A DNA stretch of 64,000 nucleotides from Myxocyprinus asiaticus (lineage: Eukaryota; Chordata; Actinopteri; Cypriniformes; Catostomidae): positions 16,309,501-16,373,500 of the forward strand of contig NC_059351.1 in NCBI RefSeq assembly GCF_019703515.2. Reading direction: 5' to 3'. Below are positions 32,716 through 43,826 of the stretch, piece after piece. The translations under genes and the position numbers were made by a program. The notes beneath the pieces are model-generated. The model searched no databases. It saw nothing but the letters and a program-made list of their open reading frames with translations, and was not told the DNA's origin. Numbering within the stretch: position 1 is the first letter of the stretch; each line of letters starts with the position of its first letter.

Positions 32716-33945
32716 TTGGCGGATGACATATGCTACCGTTGCCATGTTGTCTGTCTGAACTAACACGTGCTTGCCCTGGATAATCGGCCGAAACCTCTGC
32801 AGGGTGAGCAGAATTGCCAACAACTCGAGGCAGTTGATGTGCCAATGCAGTCGCGGGCCCGTCCACAAGCAGGCGGCTGTGTGCCCATTGCAAACAGCGC
32901 CCCAGCCTGTTTTGGAGGCGTCCGTCATGACCACAACGCGCCTGGAGACCAGTTCTAGGGGAACACCTGCCCGTAGAAATGAGAGGTTGGTCCAAGGCTG
33001 AAAAGATGGCGACAGACCGGCGTGATGACCACACGATGTGTCCCGCGGCGCCATGCCCATCGCAGGACTCAAGTCTGAAGCCAGTGCTGAAGCGGTCTCA
33101 TATGCATCAACCCAAGCAGGGTGGCCACAGCTGAGGATGCCATATGCCCCAGGAGCCTCTGAAAAAGTTTCAGTGGAACCGCTGTTTTCTGTTTGAACGC
33201 CTTCAAACAGACCAACACCGACTGGGCGCGCTCGTTCGTGAGGCGCACTGTCAAAGAGACTGAGTCCAACTCCAAACCAAGAAAAGAGATGCTCTGAACC
33301 GGGAGGAGCTTGCTCTTTTCCCAGTTGACCCGAAGACCTAGTCGGCTGAGGTGTGAGAGCACCAAGTCCCTGTGTGCACACAACATGTCCCGAGAGTGAG
33401 CTAAGATTAGCCAGTCGTCGAGATAGTTGAGAATGAGAATGCCCACCTCCCTTAGCGGGGCAAGGGCTGCCTCTGCGACCTTCATGAAGATGCGAGGAGA
33501 CAGGGACAGGCCGAAAGGGAGGACCTTGTACTGATACGCCTGACCCTCGAATGCAAACCGCAGGAAGGGTCTGTGTCGAGGAAGGATCGAGACGTGGAAG
33601 TACACGTCCTTCAGGTCTACCGCCGCGAACCAATCTTGATGCCGGATGCTCGCCAGAATGCGTTTTTGCGTCCTCATCTTGAACGGGAGTCTGTGAAAGC
33701 CCAGTTCAGTACTCACAGGTCCAAAATTGGCCGCAACCCACCGCCTTTTTTCGGTATGATGAAGTAGGGGCTGTAAAACCCCTTCTTCATCTCGGCTGGA
33801 GGGACAGGTTCTATCGCGCCCTTCTGTAGGAGGGTAGCGATCTCCGCGCAAGGTAGCAGCGTTTTCGTCCTTCACCAAGGTGAAGTGGACACCGCTGAAC
33901 CTGGGCGGATGCCTGGTGAACTGAATCACGTAGCCGAGTCAGACG
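32716..33945 (-). pseudogene. DIRS copy B RT and RNase H
   Basis: RT motifs lie in the frame 33929-33069: YFIV-equivalent region, FKMRTQKRILASIRHQDWFA, KVLPFGLSLSPRIFMKVAEA, intact NYLDDWLILAHSRDML and SISFLGLELDSVSLTVRL. RNase H continues in another frame (about 32990-32730) with MTDASKTGWGAVCNG, CLELLAIL and VQTDNMATVAYV, so a frameshift lies near 33070. A further shift occurs upstream near 33850, where RT N-terminal sequence changes frame. The C-terminal part of RNase H and the domain after it are lost in the fusion to the recombinase. Confidence 0.88.
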
Positions 33946-34119
33946 GTCCGGACCAGCCATCGCGACAGATTGGAAAGCCCAAGCCACGCCTCCAAGTTCC
34001 GAGCAAGGGGGACCAAAGGGACAACGTCGTCCACGATCCACGATGAGAGACTCGGTGATAGAAATAACGGACATCCAGCAGGATTGACAGAAAAATGTTT
34101 TTGACACAGAATTCAAGGT

Positions 34120-34120
34120 A

Positions 34121-34169
<49 letters not shown>

Positions 34170-34178
34170 ATATATAGA
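34120..34178. repeat. (TA)n microsatellite
   Basis: About 58 bases of nearly pure TA directly abut the left end of a Tc1 element, consistent with Tc1 insertion at a TA inside the repeat. Confidence 0.95.
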
Positions 34179-34180
34179 TA

Positions 34181-35428
34181 CACTATATTGCCAAAAGTAT
34201 TCGCTCACCCATCCAAATAATTGAATTCAGGTATTCCAATCACTTCCATGGCCACAGGTGTATAAAATGAAGCACCTAGGCATGCAGACTGCTTCTACAA
34301 ACATTTGTGAAAGAATGGGCCGCTCTCAGGAGCTCAATGAATTCCAGCATGGTACTGTGATATGATGCCACCTGTGCAACAAGTCCAGTCGTGAAATTTC
34401 CTCACTACTAAATATTCCACAGTCAACTGTCAGTGGTATTATAACAAAGTGGAAGCGATTGGGAATGACAGCAACTCAGCCACGAAGTGGTAGGCCACGT
34501 AAAATGACAGAGCAGGGTCAGCGGATGCTGAGGCGCATAGTGCGCAGAGGTCGCCAACTTTCTGCAGAGTCAATCGCTACAGACCTCCAAAGTTCATGTG
34601 GCCTTCAGATTAGCTCAAGAACAGTGCATAGAAAGCTTCAAGGAATGGGTTTCCATGGCCGAGCAGCTGCATCTAAGCCATACATCACCAAGTGCAATGC
34701 AAAGCGTCGGATGCAGTGGTGTAAAGCACGCCGCCACTGGACTCTAGAGCAGTGGAGACGCGTTCTCTGGAGTGACGAATCACGCTTCTCCATCTGGCAA
34801 TCTGATGGATGAGTCTGGGTTTGGCAGTTGCCAGGAGAACGGTATTTGTCTAACTGCATTGTGCCAACTGTGAAGTTTGGTGGAGGGGGGATTATGGTGT
34901 GGGGTTGTTTTTCAGGAGCTGGGTTTGGCCCCTTAGTTCCAGTGAAAGGAACTCTGAATGCTTCAGCATACCAATAGATTTTGGACAACTCCATGCTCCC
35001 AACTTTGTGGGAACAGTTTGGGGATGGCCCCTTCCTGTTCCAACATGACTGCGCACCAGTGCACAAAGCAAGGTCCGTAAAGACATCGATGAGCGAGTTT
35101 GGTGTGGAAGAACTTGACTGGCCTGCACAGAGTCCTGACCTCAACCTGATAGAGCACCTTTGGGATGAATTAGAGCGAAGACTGCAAGCCAGGCCTTCTT
35201 GTCCAACATCAGTGTATGACCTCACAAATGCGCTTCTAGAAGAATGGTCAAAAATTCCCATAAACACACTCCTAAACCTTGTGGAAAGCCTTCCCAGAAG
35301 AGTTGAAGCTGTTATAGCTGCAAAGGGTGGGCCGACGTCATATTAAACCCTATGGATTAAGAATGGGATGTCACTTAAGTTCATATGCGTCTAAAGGCAG
35401 ATGAGCGAATACTTTTGGCAATATAGTG
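34181..35428 (+). mobile_element. Tc1-like DNA transposon, 1,248 bp
   Basis: Perfect terminal inverted repeats of about 30 bases (CACTATATTGCCAAAAGTATTCGCTCA...) are flanked by the TA target duplication (34179-34180 and 35429-35430). Length and organisation are those of a full-length Tc1 element with one transposase frame. Confidence 0.95.
34315..35346 (+). pseudogene. Tc1 transposase with three in-frame stops
   Basis: From ATG at 34315 to the natural stop at 35344-35346 the frame is continuous and free of indels. It is interrupted by TGA at 34363-34365, TGA at 34810-34812 and TAG at 34976-34978. Visible parts are a paired-type DNA-binding domain (SREISSLLNIPQSTVSGI, RSGRPRKM), first catalytic Asp in [24 protein letters not shown], second Asp in FLFQHDCAPVHKA, and Glu in PDLNLIEHLWDELE. 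There are 34 residues between the last two (DD34E). Stops without indels suggest decay by point mutation. Confidence 0.94.
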
Positions 35429-35430
35429 TA

Positions 35431-37557
35431 GAAAGATAGATAGATAGATAGATATAGATATAGATATTGAAAGGAAATTAATGTTTCAAGCTATTTTATA
35501 TTGGTTTTATCAAGTGGCAAGGCTTTACAAGTTCATATCCAGCTGCCAGCTCAGGAACATTTTATAAAAGGCTGAATGTTATCCTTTATCATGGGTTAAG
35601 ATAATGTGATAAAGTGAAAGTAAATTAGTTGTTTTGTAATTAAAGTGTGACCAAGCTTTACATTATCGTGCGGTGCACCTTTTAAATCGGAGTATTTCTG
35701 ACGCTGCAGGTTTTGCCGCTGTTTTGGAATTTAAATTGAGCTTGGCCAGAAATATTGACAGACGATATACTTTTTACTGTCGCAGCTAAGTAGAAAAGCA
35801 CATTTCTGTGTAGATACTAAAGACATTACTATTTTAATGCATGTTTATCATGTTATGGATTTCTGAATCTGAAAATATATATATTTTTTTTCATGCATTC
35901 TACTCATGTTGGTCCTGCTGTTAAAAAATCATGGAAAGTTGCCAGCATCTCACTAAGGCTCAGGTATGTGTTTCATATCAACAATGAAGGAATCTTTGTT
36001 CTGCCACTGTTAGACTGGAATACAAGGATGGACTAGCCATCGGGATTAAACTGTGCAGCTCATCCGCCGGCCACAGTGCAAGAGCAGAACAGGACCACCA
36101 CCGGTCTCTCATCCGAGCAGCACAGTGCTGACGAACCTGCATTGTGCTCGTGCCCTGATGTACAATGGTAAACACAGCCCGAGTTGTGCAGCCCATTTGA
36201 ATTCAACACAGAATTAGCTGTTATACACCTGTGTGATATGGAAATCTTTCTGTCTTTCTTTTGCTATCATTTTGAGGACAATGAAGTACTGACTATTTGC
36301 AGCAACAAGCTTGTGCACTGTTAATAGGACATTTTTTTTTAAAAGAACTGGATGCCAGATCAGATGTGATTTGTGCATTTAAACAGTCAAAGATTATTCT
36401 CTGTGAAAGATTTTTGTTTTGCAACCCATTTGTGCACATGTTGGTCAATAAATATTATTTACAATTACTTTTGTGTTTCCTGTGACTACCTGAAGTAGAT
36501 TTAGTTAAGGGTAGTCTAAAAAAATCTGCAATAATTATAATAAAAAAGGTATATTTTCAGGTTAATTTTACCCAATAATTGAAAGTAAACTTTGCCTATA
36601 TTACAAAGGTAAATTGCATTTAAATCTAAGTTATATTTTTTAGACTTTACCTGATATTCTTAACCTATATTGCATGCTAAATTTGAGAAAAAAATGTACT
36701 CGAAGAAAGTGGGTGCACAATGCTGCCTCATGTTTTTTGGGGGGTAAATTCTATAGTTTTTTTTTTTTTTTTTACTTCAGTGAGGGTGAGTAAATGATGA
36801 GAGAATTTTTATTTTTGGGTGAATTAACCCTTTAAATATTTCTACTTTGTTTTTTATCCTAAAACATTAATTTCAAGGAAACCAAAAGTTTTTTTTGTTT
36901 TTGTTTTTTTGTTTTTGTTTCGTTTTGTTTTGTTTTTGCTTTTGGACACCACTGCAAATATTTTAGTCTTTTTGCCACAATTATTGACAGAAACCATAGA
37001 AATGGGGCAAAAAAATATCCTGGAGTATGACAAAATGGAATAAAGACACATTGCAGGCTGGATTCCAATCTCTCCCATGTGAGCAGCATGGCATCTGGCT
37101 TACAGCTCCAAAACAGAAGCGGATTCAACTGTACTTTCTTCTTTTGAAATCAGACATAACTTTGTTACTTTGTTTTCTCTTGGAACTTTTATCAATTTTA
37201 AATGTATGTTTTAAAATTGAAGTATCAAAATCGTAACCCTGGCTGTCATTCATTGCTCATCCATATGTCCACCAAGCTCACATAGAATAAAAGTGATTTA
37301 AAATGGATCATTCAGACAGTGATGTGACCTTGCTTGGGCTCTTCTGTCTTGTGCCCTTCAGCATTAACTTAGTTAGTATTGTACAAGTGCACTGCAGTAA
37401 CCACAGGATTATCAAAGCACACACAGTGATAAATATGATGCAATACATGTGATATTCTTCAAAATTCATACATTATGTATACATGCTGTCAAAGGGTGAG
37501 CAGCAAAATGAAGACAATTAACCAGAAAATATGATAGCACACAAAGGCAATATGTTA
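35431..37557. other. AT-rich DNA; MITE end at 36775-36836
   Basis: No coding signal. 36775-36836 (gtgagggtgagtaaatgatgagagaatttttatttttgggtgaattaacccttt) is the right end of the MITE family described at 29890. A gata run lies at 35432-35462. The Lys-rich minus frame near 36854-37078 is a by-product of gtttttgttt repeats. Confidence 0.55.
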
Positions 37558-37559
37558 TA

Positions 37560-38963
37560 CAATCCCAATTCCGAAAAAGTTGGGACAGTATGAAAAATGC
37601 TAATAAAAACAAAAAGGAGTGATTTGTAAATTATGTTCACCCTTTGCTATTGAAAACACTACAACTACACATTATACGATGTTTTACCTTGTGAATTTCA
37701 TTGTTTTTTTTGAAAATGTACAGTAATTTCAAATCAGATGATTGTATCATGCTCCAAAAAAGCTGGGACAGTCGAATGTTTTCCACTGTGAAACATCACC
37801 ATTTCTTCTAATAACACTTATTAAGCATTTGGGCACTGAAGACACAATTTTGTTAAGTTTAGAAAGTGGAATTTTCACCCATTCATCCATTATGCAGGTC
37901 TTCAACTGCACAATTGCATGGGGTCTTCATTGCCATATGGTGTTCTTCATAATGTGCCACACATTCTCAATTGGAGACAGGTCAGGACTGCAGGCAGGCC
38001 AGTCTAGCACCCACACTCTCTGCTTATGCAGCCATGCACCTGTTATACAGGCAGTATGTGGTTTGGTGTTGTACTGCTGGAAAATGCAGAGACGTCCCTG
38101 GAAAAGACGTGCTGGATATGTTGCTTCAAAATGTATTACCCATGCCATTGGCACGGACACACCCCTAGCCCATACAGACACTGGTTTTTGGACCTGACGC
38201 TGATAACAGCTTGGTTGGTCTTTTTCCTCTTTGGCCCGGAGAACACGACGGCTGTGTTTTTCAAAAACTGTTTGAAATGTGGGCTCGTTGGACCAAAAAA
38301 CACAGTTCCACTGTTCTACTTTCCATCTAAGATGAGACCGAGCCCAGAGAAGTTGGCAGCGCTTATGGACAATGTTGATGTAGGGCTTCTGCTTTGCATA
38401 GTAAAGTCTTAACTTGCATCTGTGGATGGATGCAGCGGTGTTGACTAACAAAGGTTTACTGAAGTTATCCCAAGTCCATGTTCATGATATCCATTACAGA
38501 TGAATTACGTTTTTTAAGACAGTGACATCTGAGTGATCGGAGATCACACACATTCAGAAATGGTTTTTGTCTTGCCCTTTATGCACTGAGATTTGACCAG
38601 ATTCCTTGAATCTTTTAACTATATTGTGCACTGAATTGCACAAAATCCTTCCAATTTGTCTTTGGGGAACTTTGTTCTCAAAGTGCTGGATTATTTACTG
38701 AAGCATCTGTTGGCAAATTGACAAGTCTTGAACGATCCTTGCTCTTGAAGGACTAGGCTGTTTTTAGTGGCTCCTTATATACTATGCCACAATTGCCTCA
38801 CCTGTTTAACATCTCCTGTTTCACATCACATATAATGTGTAGTTGTAGTGCTTTCAATATATCAAAGGGTGAATATAAGGGTGAATATAATTTACAAATC
38901 ATTCCTTTTTGTTTTTTTATCAGCATTTTTCACATTGTACCAACTTTTTTGGAACTGGAGTTG
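37560..38963 (-). mobile_element. decayed mariner/Tc1-type transposon, 1,404 bp
   Basis: Diverged inverted repeats of about 75 bases, left caatcccaattccgaaaaagttgggacag and right inverse caactccagttccaaaaaagttggtacaa, both continuing into gtgaaaaatgctaataaaaacaaaaagga. TA lies on each side (37558-37559 and 38964-38965). It encodes one broken transposase on the minus strand. Confidence 0.88.
37927..38451 (-). pseudogene. broken DDE transposase of the mariner-type element
   Basis: The best minus frame (175 codons) covers the catalytic half. The box corresponding to W-S-D-E reads FWSNEPTF, the second box reads FQQYNTKPHTA, and the third is intact (SPDLSPIENVWHIMK), with 34 residues in between. 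Both Asp positions are thus replaced (Asn, Tyr), so the enzyme is dead. The N-terminal DNA-binding half is not in one frame and is probably spread over 38450-38760. Confidence 0.87.
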
Positions 38964-38965
38964 TA

Positions 38966-40544
38966 AGATGTACTGTATATTTTAGGGGATAACAGGGCTA
39001 GTTGTCACATTGTTTACGCCAGTGAATATTTCTCAGGGTAGGTTGAAAGTTTTGTGAAAATTTTGAAAGTTTCTGTATTGACACATACCTTAAAGATTTG
39101 GCTACAAAAAGCTTTAGCACACTTCTACTGTTTTTATCCAGGAATAAAAAAAGAGAGAAAAAGTGCCAGTCCACTTTTTCAGCAGTCTTGGTTCCAGAAG
39201 TATCTTTCCAATTAATTTTTACCATAGGGATTTCATAAAATCCTTCATAAAAGAGTTCTAAGCCATGAGCCAAACCAGCCAGCTCCTTTGTAAATCACAA
39301 TGTTACAAACTTTGATTTGAAGCAAAAAAGTATTTGAAAATCAGACAAAAAGAAAAAGGCACAAGAATGTGTCCTTAAAATCTTTAATGAGAGAATGACC
39401 TACAATCCCATGAAGCATTGCAAATAACATAATGAAATTAAAAACAATAGAACAATAGTTATTTAAAATTGTTGATTTTAAGAATATAAACCATATATTT
39501 TAAGATTATTGCAAAATGTTCAGTATAACATGCAGCACATGCAGTACACAAATCACATTCTTTGTTATCAGTGAATTATCTGATTGGTGGATTGTTTCCT
39601 TTCAGGATTATGGGAAATACATTCTTCGCAAGAAAATCCACTATTAAGCACTTCCCCATACCTTCATTTGAATAAAAATGACCAACTCAGTTTTATGACA
39701 AGTTGTAATGATACTATGAGATGACATAATCGTATGAAATCTTATGAGTTGGCTCATACAAAATATCATACAGACTTGCAGGTGAGCTCTTTAGACTTGG
39801 GCAAACATGTAGCAACCACAGAGAACATCCTGGCAACTGTAAAAATGTGGTAACCACCCACATTTGAATTCATTACTATCTAAGAGACACTAACTGAAAA
39901 ATTAAAAAGATCTAATTTGTCATTTTGCTTTCCTTTAAATGGAGACACACTGATACAATATCAACATTAAACACTATTGTTTGTCTGAATTCTAATTTAT
40001 CACCCAGTCTTTTGTCTTTTGTCATTTCATAGGGTTGGTTGGTCACTCTAGTCGGTCACTTACTCATTTAGTGAAGCGATTTCTCTTTCATAAAGCATGT
40101 GTCCGGGGGGAAGGGGATCAATCTGAGTGACACTGACAGAATCCTCTATACTTAAAGGGATAGTCACTCAAAATGAAAGTTATTTTTGTTTTTAAATCCT
40201 GGTAGTTGTTTTTGTTAGTGACTTAGTAGCAAAGACTGCTGGTTTGGATATAATTACTCAACTCATCTTTATTTATATAGCACTTTTTAAATGTTTACGT
40301 TATCCAAAGTGCTTCACAATTTTTGTGGAACAAACAATAAAAAGGAAGAAAACAACAGAACATCAGAGACAATTACCTGCCCATTATTATAATCATCAAC
40401 ATGAGGAATCAAACCATTTGAATCAAATTGCTCCAAGGGGTTTGACACCACAGGGGCTGATTATTGCACATTCACCTTGAGAAAAACACTGTTCTGTTCT
40501 AGGCATAATATAAAAAAGAAGACAAAAAAAGATAGGCTTTCTAC
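38966..40544. other. AT-rich DNA without a recognisable gene
   Basis: The 91-codon minus frame at 38998-39273 has no family signature. Near 40256-40320 a short dispersed word (ctcatctttatttatatagcactttttaaatg) of the kind often seen in fish repeats is present. Around 40155 a partial MITE end (cttaaagggatagtcactcaaaatgaa) occurs. Confidence 0.5.
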
Positions 40545-40696
40545 ATAATAGTTTACCCCAAAATGATAATTCTTTCATAATTTAATCTTAATCTCATAAT
40601 TAATCTTAAACTCGCATGACTTTCTTTCTTCTACAGAACACAAACACAAATATTTTGATGGAGATATGAGGTGGGTTTTTTTTAATGTTAATACTA

Positions 40697-42190
40697 AACT
40701 CAGTAAAAAAGAAACGTCCTCTCACATTCAACTGCTTTTATTTCAGCAAACTTAACATGTGTAAATATTTGTATGAACATAAAAAAGATTCAACAACTAA
40801 GACATAAACTGAACAAGTTTCACAGACATGTGACTAACAGAAATGGAATAATGTGTCCCTGAACAAAGGAGGGGTCAAAATCAGAAGTAACAGTCAGTAT
40901 CTGGTGTGGCTGCCAGCTGCATTAAGTACTGCAGTGCATCTCCTCCTCATGGACTGCATCAGATTTGCCAGTTCTTGCTGTGAGATGTTACCTCACTCTT
41001 CCACCAAGGCACTTGCAAGTTCCCAGACATTTCTGGGGGGAATGGCCCAAGCCCTCACCCTCCGATACAACAGGTCCCAGACTTGCTCAATGGGATTGAT
41101 ATCCGGGCTTTTCGCTGGCCATGGCAGAACACTGACATTCCTGTCTTACAGGAAATCATGCACAGAAAGAGCAGTATGGCTGGTGGCATTGTCATGCTGG
41201 AGGGTCATGTCAGGATGAGCCTACAGGAAGGGTACCACATGAGGTAGGAGGATGTCTTCCCTGTAATGCACAGTGTTGAGACTGCCTTCAATGACAGCAT
41301 GCTCAGTCCAATGATGCTGTGGCACACTGCCCCAGACCAAGATGGACCCTCCACCTCCAAATCAATCCCGCTCCAGAGTACAGGCCTCGGTGTAACGCTC
41401 ATTCCTTCGACGATAAACGCAAGTCCAACCATCACCCCTGTTGAGACAAAACCACGACTCGTCAGTGAAGAGCACTTTTTGCCAGTCCTGTCTGGTCCAG
41501 CGAAGGTAGGTTTGTGCCCATAGGCGATGTTGTTGCCTGTGATGTCTGGTAAGGACCTGCCTTACAACAGGCCTACAAGCCCTCAGTCCAGCCTCTCTCA
41601 GCCTATCATGGACAGTCTGAGCACTGATGGAGGGATTGTGCGTTCCTGGTGTAACTCCGGCAGTTGTTTTTGCCACCCTGTACCTGTCCCACAGGTGTGA
41701 TATTCGGATGTACCGATCCTGTGCAGGTGTTGTTACACGTGGTCTGCCACTGCAAGGACGATCAGCTGTCCTCCCTCTCTCCCTGTAGCTCTGTCTTATG
41801 CATCTCACAGTACGGACATTGCAATTTATTGCCCTGGCCACATCTGCAGTCCTCATGCCTCCATGCAGTATGCCTAAGGCACGTTCACGCAGATGAGCAG
41901 GGACACTGGGCATCTTTCTTTTGGTGTTTTCAGAGTCATTAGAAAGATCTCTTTAGTGTTCTAAGTTTTTATAACTGTGACCTTAATTGCCAACTGTCTG
42001 TAAGCTGTTAGTGTCTTAACAACCATTCCACAGGTGTATGTTCATTAATTGTTTATGGTTCATTGAACAAGCATGGAAAACATTGTTTAAACCCTATACA
42101 ATAAAGATCTGTAAAGTTATTTGGATTTTTACAAAATTGTCTTTAAAATACAGTGTCCTGAAAAAGGGATGTTTCTTTTTTTGCTGAGTT
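40697..42190 (-). mobile_element. Tc1-like transposon, 1,494 bp
   Basis: Inverted repeats AACTCAGTAAAAAAGAAACG / right inverse AACTCAGCAAAAAAAGAAAC are flanked by TA (40695-40696 and 42191-42192). It carries a single minus-strand transposase frame with stops. Confidence 0.92.
40894..41913 (-). pseudogene. Tc1 transposase with four in-frame stops
   Basis: One 340-codon frame without indels. From the start (MPSVPAHLRERALGILHGGM) it has a helix-turn-helix region and SGRPRV hook, first Asp in VLFTDESWFCL, second Asp in LQHDNATSHTA and Glu in SPDINPIEQVWDLL with 34 residues between (DD34E). Four premature stops follow the first Asp box: TGA at 41362-41364 and three more TAG/TAA/TGA codons before the end. 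The original stop is at 40894-40896. The catalytic triad codons survive, but no full-length protein can be made. Confidence 0.92.
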
Positions 42191-42530
42191 TATATAACTC
42201 AATATGGTCCAAAATCTTCAAGCTCCATAAAGGACATTAAGGCAGCATAAAAGCAATCGTTTTGACTCAAGTGTTTTAATCCATGTCTTCTGAAGCGACA
42301 CAATTGCTTTGGGTGAGAAGCAAACCAAAATTGAAGTCCTTATTCTCTATAAATCTCCAAGTCTCTTTTGCTCATTCATGAGAGAAGCTTATTCACACAC
42401 TTCCTCATGCTTGATGCATGCACAGCACACTGTACACAAACCAGACACAGGTCTGCTGTTTTCATGGCCAGTTAGGCTATTTTGAAAATGCAGACGCAAG
42501 TTCAAATGAGAGAGTCACATGTTGAGTTTT

Positions 42531-42538
<8 letters not shown>

Positions 42539-42592
<54 letters not shown>
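42539..42592. repeat. (AT)n microsatellite
   Basis: About 54 bases of pure AT, between the split MITE and DIRS copy C. Confidence 0.95.
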
Positions 42593-42686
42593 TTTTAAAA
42601 TGTACCATGGATGCCAAAATTGATACTGAACAAGGTTTTAAATTAGAGTCGGTTTCTCAGCTAAAGTGATAACATGCTCAGAAAAT

Positions 42687-42900
42687 GTCATGGTTACTTT
42701 TGTAACCTCCGTACCCTGATGGAGGGAACGAGACGTTGTGTCGATGTAGTGACACTAGGGGTCACACTTGGGAGCCCGAAACACCTTTGATCTTTGAAAA
42801 AAGGCCAATGAGAATTGGCGAGTGGAATTTGCATGCCACTCCCCCGGACATACGGGTATAAAAGGAGCTGGTATGCAACCACTCATTCAGGTTTTGTGCT
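42687..42900. repeat. DIRS copy C 3' inverted terminal repeat
   Basis: From about 42735 to 42895 this matches, in inverse orientation, 48722-48885 at the 5' end: gtgacactagggg, ggccaatgagaattggcgagtggaatttgcatgccactcccc, cgggtataaaaggagctngtatgcaaccactcattcag. The first ~50 bases (gtcatggttacttttgtaacc...) are unique to this end and recur inverted in the internal complementary region. Confidence 0.92.
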
Positions 42901-42961
42901 GAGATGCCGAGACCAGGTCCCGGCCATTTCAGCGGGTAGTTCAGCGTTGTGGCAAGAGGGA

Positions 42962-43070
42962 TACAACGTCTTGTTCCCTCCATCTGGGAACGGAGGTTAC
43001 GAAAGTAACCATGACGTTCCCTATCTGTCACTCACTCGACGTTGTGTCGATGTAGTGACACTAGGGGTCC
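42962..43070. repeat. DIRS copy C internal complementary region
   Basis: 42962-43015 is the inverse of the left terminus 42687-42741. 43016-43070 (gttccctatctgtcactcactcgacgttgtgtcg...) is the inverse of the right terminus ending 48915. The two are joined directly at atgac/gttcc. In the DIRS replication model this segment templates the junction of the two ends to allow circle formation. Confidence 0.92.
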
Positions 43071-43826
43071 CTATACAAAACGCCACAACTAGCTGAACTG
43101 TGTTATGTGAAGTGGCGGTGTGTGACGGGCAGACTGCTGTGTGCCTCATAGCCAGTGCAACAGGCTGTCACGTAACCTCCCCCAACGCTCTTTATGAGCA
43201 TCGAACAGTCCTTCTGGAACAAGTCGACTGCTCAACAAATAGGGACAGTCTGACCCAGCCGAGGCCTCTTTTCCTTCTCTTTTCTCAACAAAAAGAGTGG
43301 AATTTGTTAACTGACTGGGAGACCTAAGTGTCTATGTTGGGGGGGTGTCACTCCGCGGAGACCACACCCTGCCCAAAAAAGGGGGGGAGGGGTACTTCAA
43401 GTGGAAATACATCACATGGTCTTACCGAGTCTTGTCGGAAGTATGTCATGTGGAAAGTCGCATGGTAGGTCCTACCCAAGGGGGGAGGAGTTTCTACAAG
43501 CATGGCGACTGGAGCAGAGGGCCCTCTGCTCAAGGAAGATGTAGTTTACCAAGAGGGAAACAATTTTACGGAAGATATAACACATGGGGTTACCTATGGG
43601 GAACCACCGCATGCGGAGCACCTACCTCAGTACAGGGCCTTACCAGTGCACTTACTGAGCCGGCAGGGAGTTTCTCCGCAAACTTGACTGCCACAGGGCT
43701 AAGGAGGAAAGTCGTCCAAGGATCACAGTCTGTGTACACTACTGGGAGTCAAGAGTGCAGTCTTCCCCTCAAGGGAGGGGAAAGGCACTATGCGCAAGTG
43801 GTACACCCGGCCAGCTGTCCCGAAAC

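Larger units (their letters stand above)
30609..34030 (-). mobile_element. DIRS retrotransposon copy B (5'-truncated)
   Basis: The 3' end (gtcatggttacttgtgtaacctcc) and the internal complementary region are present. Moving right (upstream for the element) come tyrosine recombinase, RNase H and RT. DIRS similarity stops near 34030 within the RT N-terminus, so gag and the 5' inverted repeat are missing. Roughly 600 bases that separate RNase H from the recombinase in copy C are also deleted, near 32705-32720. The copy cannot be autonomous. Confidence 0.9.
40545..42350. mobile_element. MITE (29890 family) split by a Tc1 insertion
   Basis: The left part (40545-40690: tttaccccaaaatgataattctttcataattt..., tgactttctttcttctacagaacacaaa) and the right part (from 42193: aatatggtccaaaatcttcaagctccataaaggacattaaggcagcataaaagcaatcg) match consecutive segments of the family copy at 29890-30190. 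The Tc1 element 40697-42190 sits between them, so the MITE was the older insertion. Confidence 0.62.

Noticed and set aside
36854..37128. Lys-rich minus frame that could be a basic nuclear protein
   Set aside because: The Lys-rich part is a translated gtttttgttt simple repeat.
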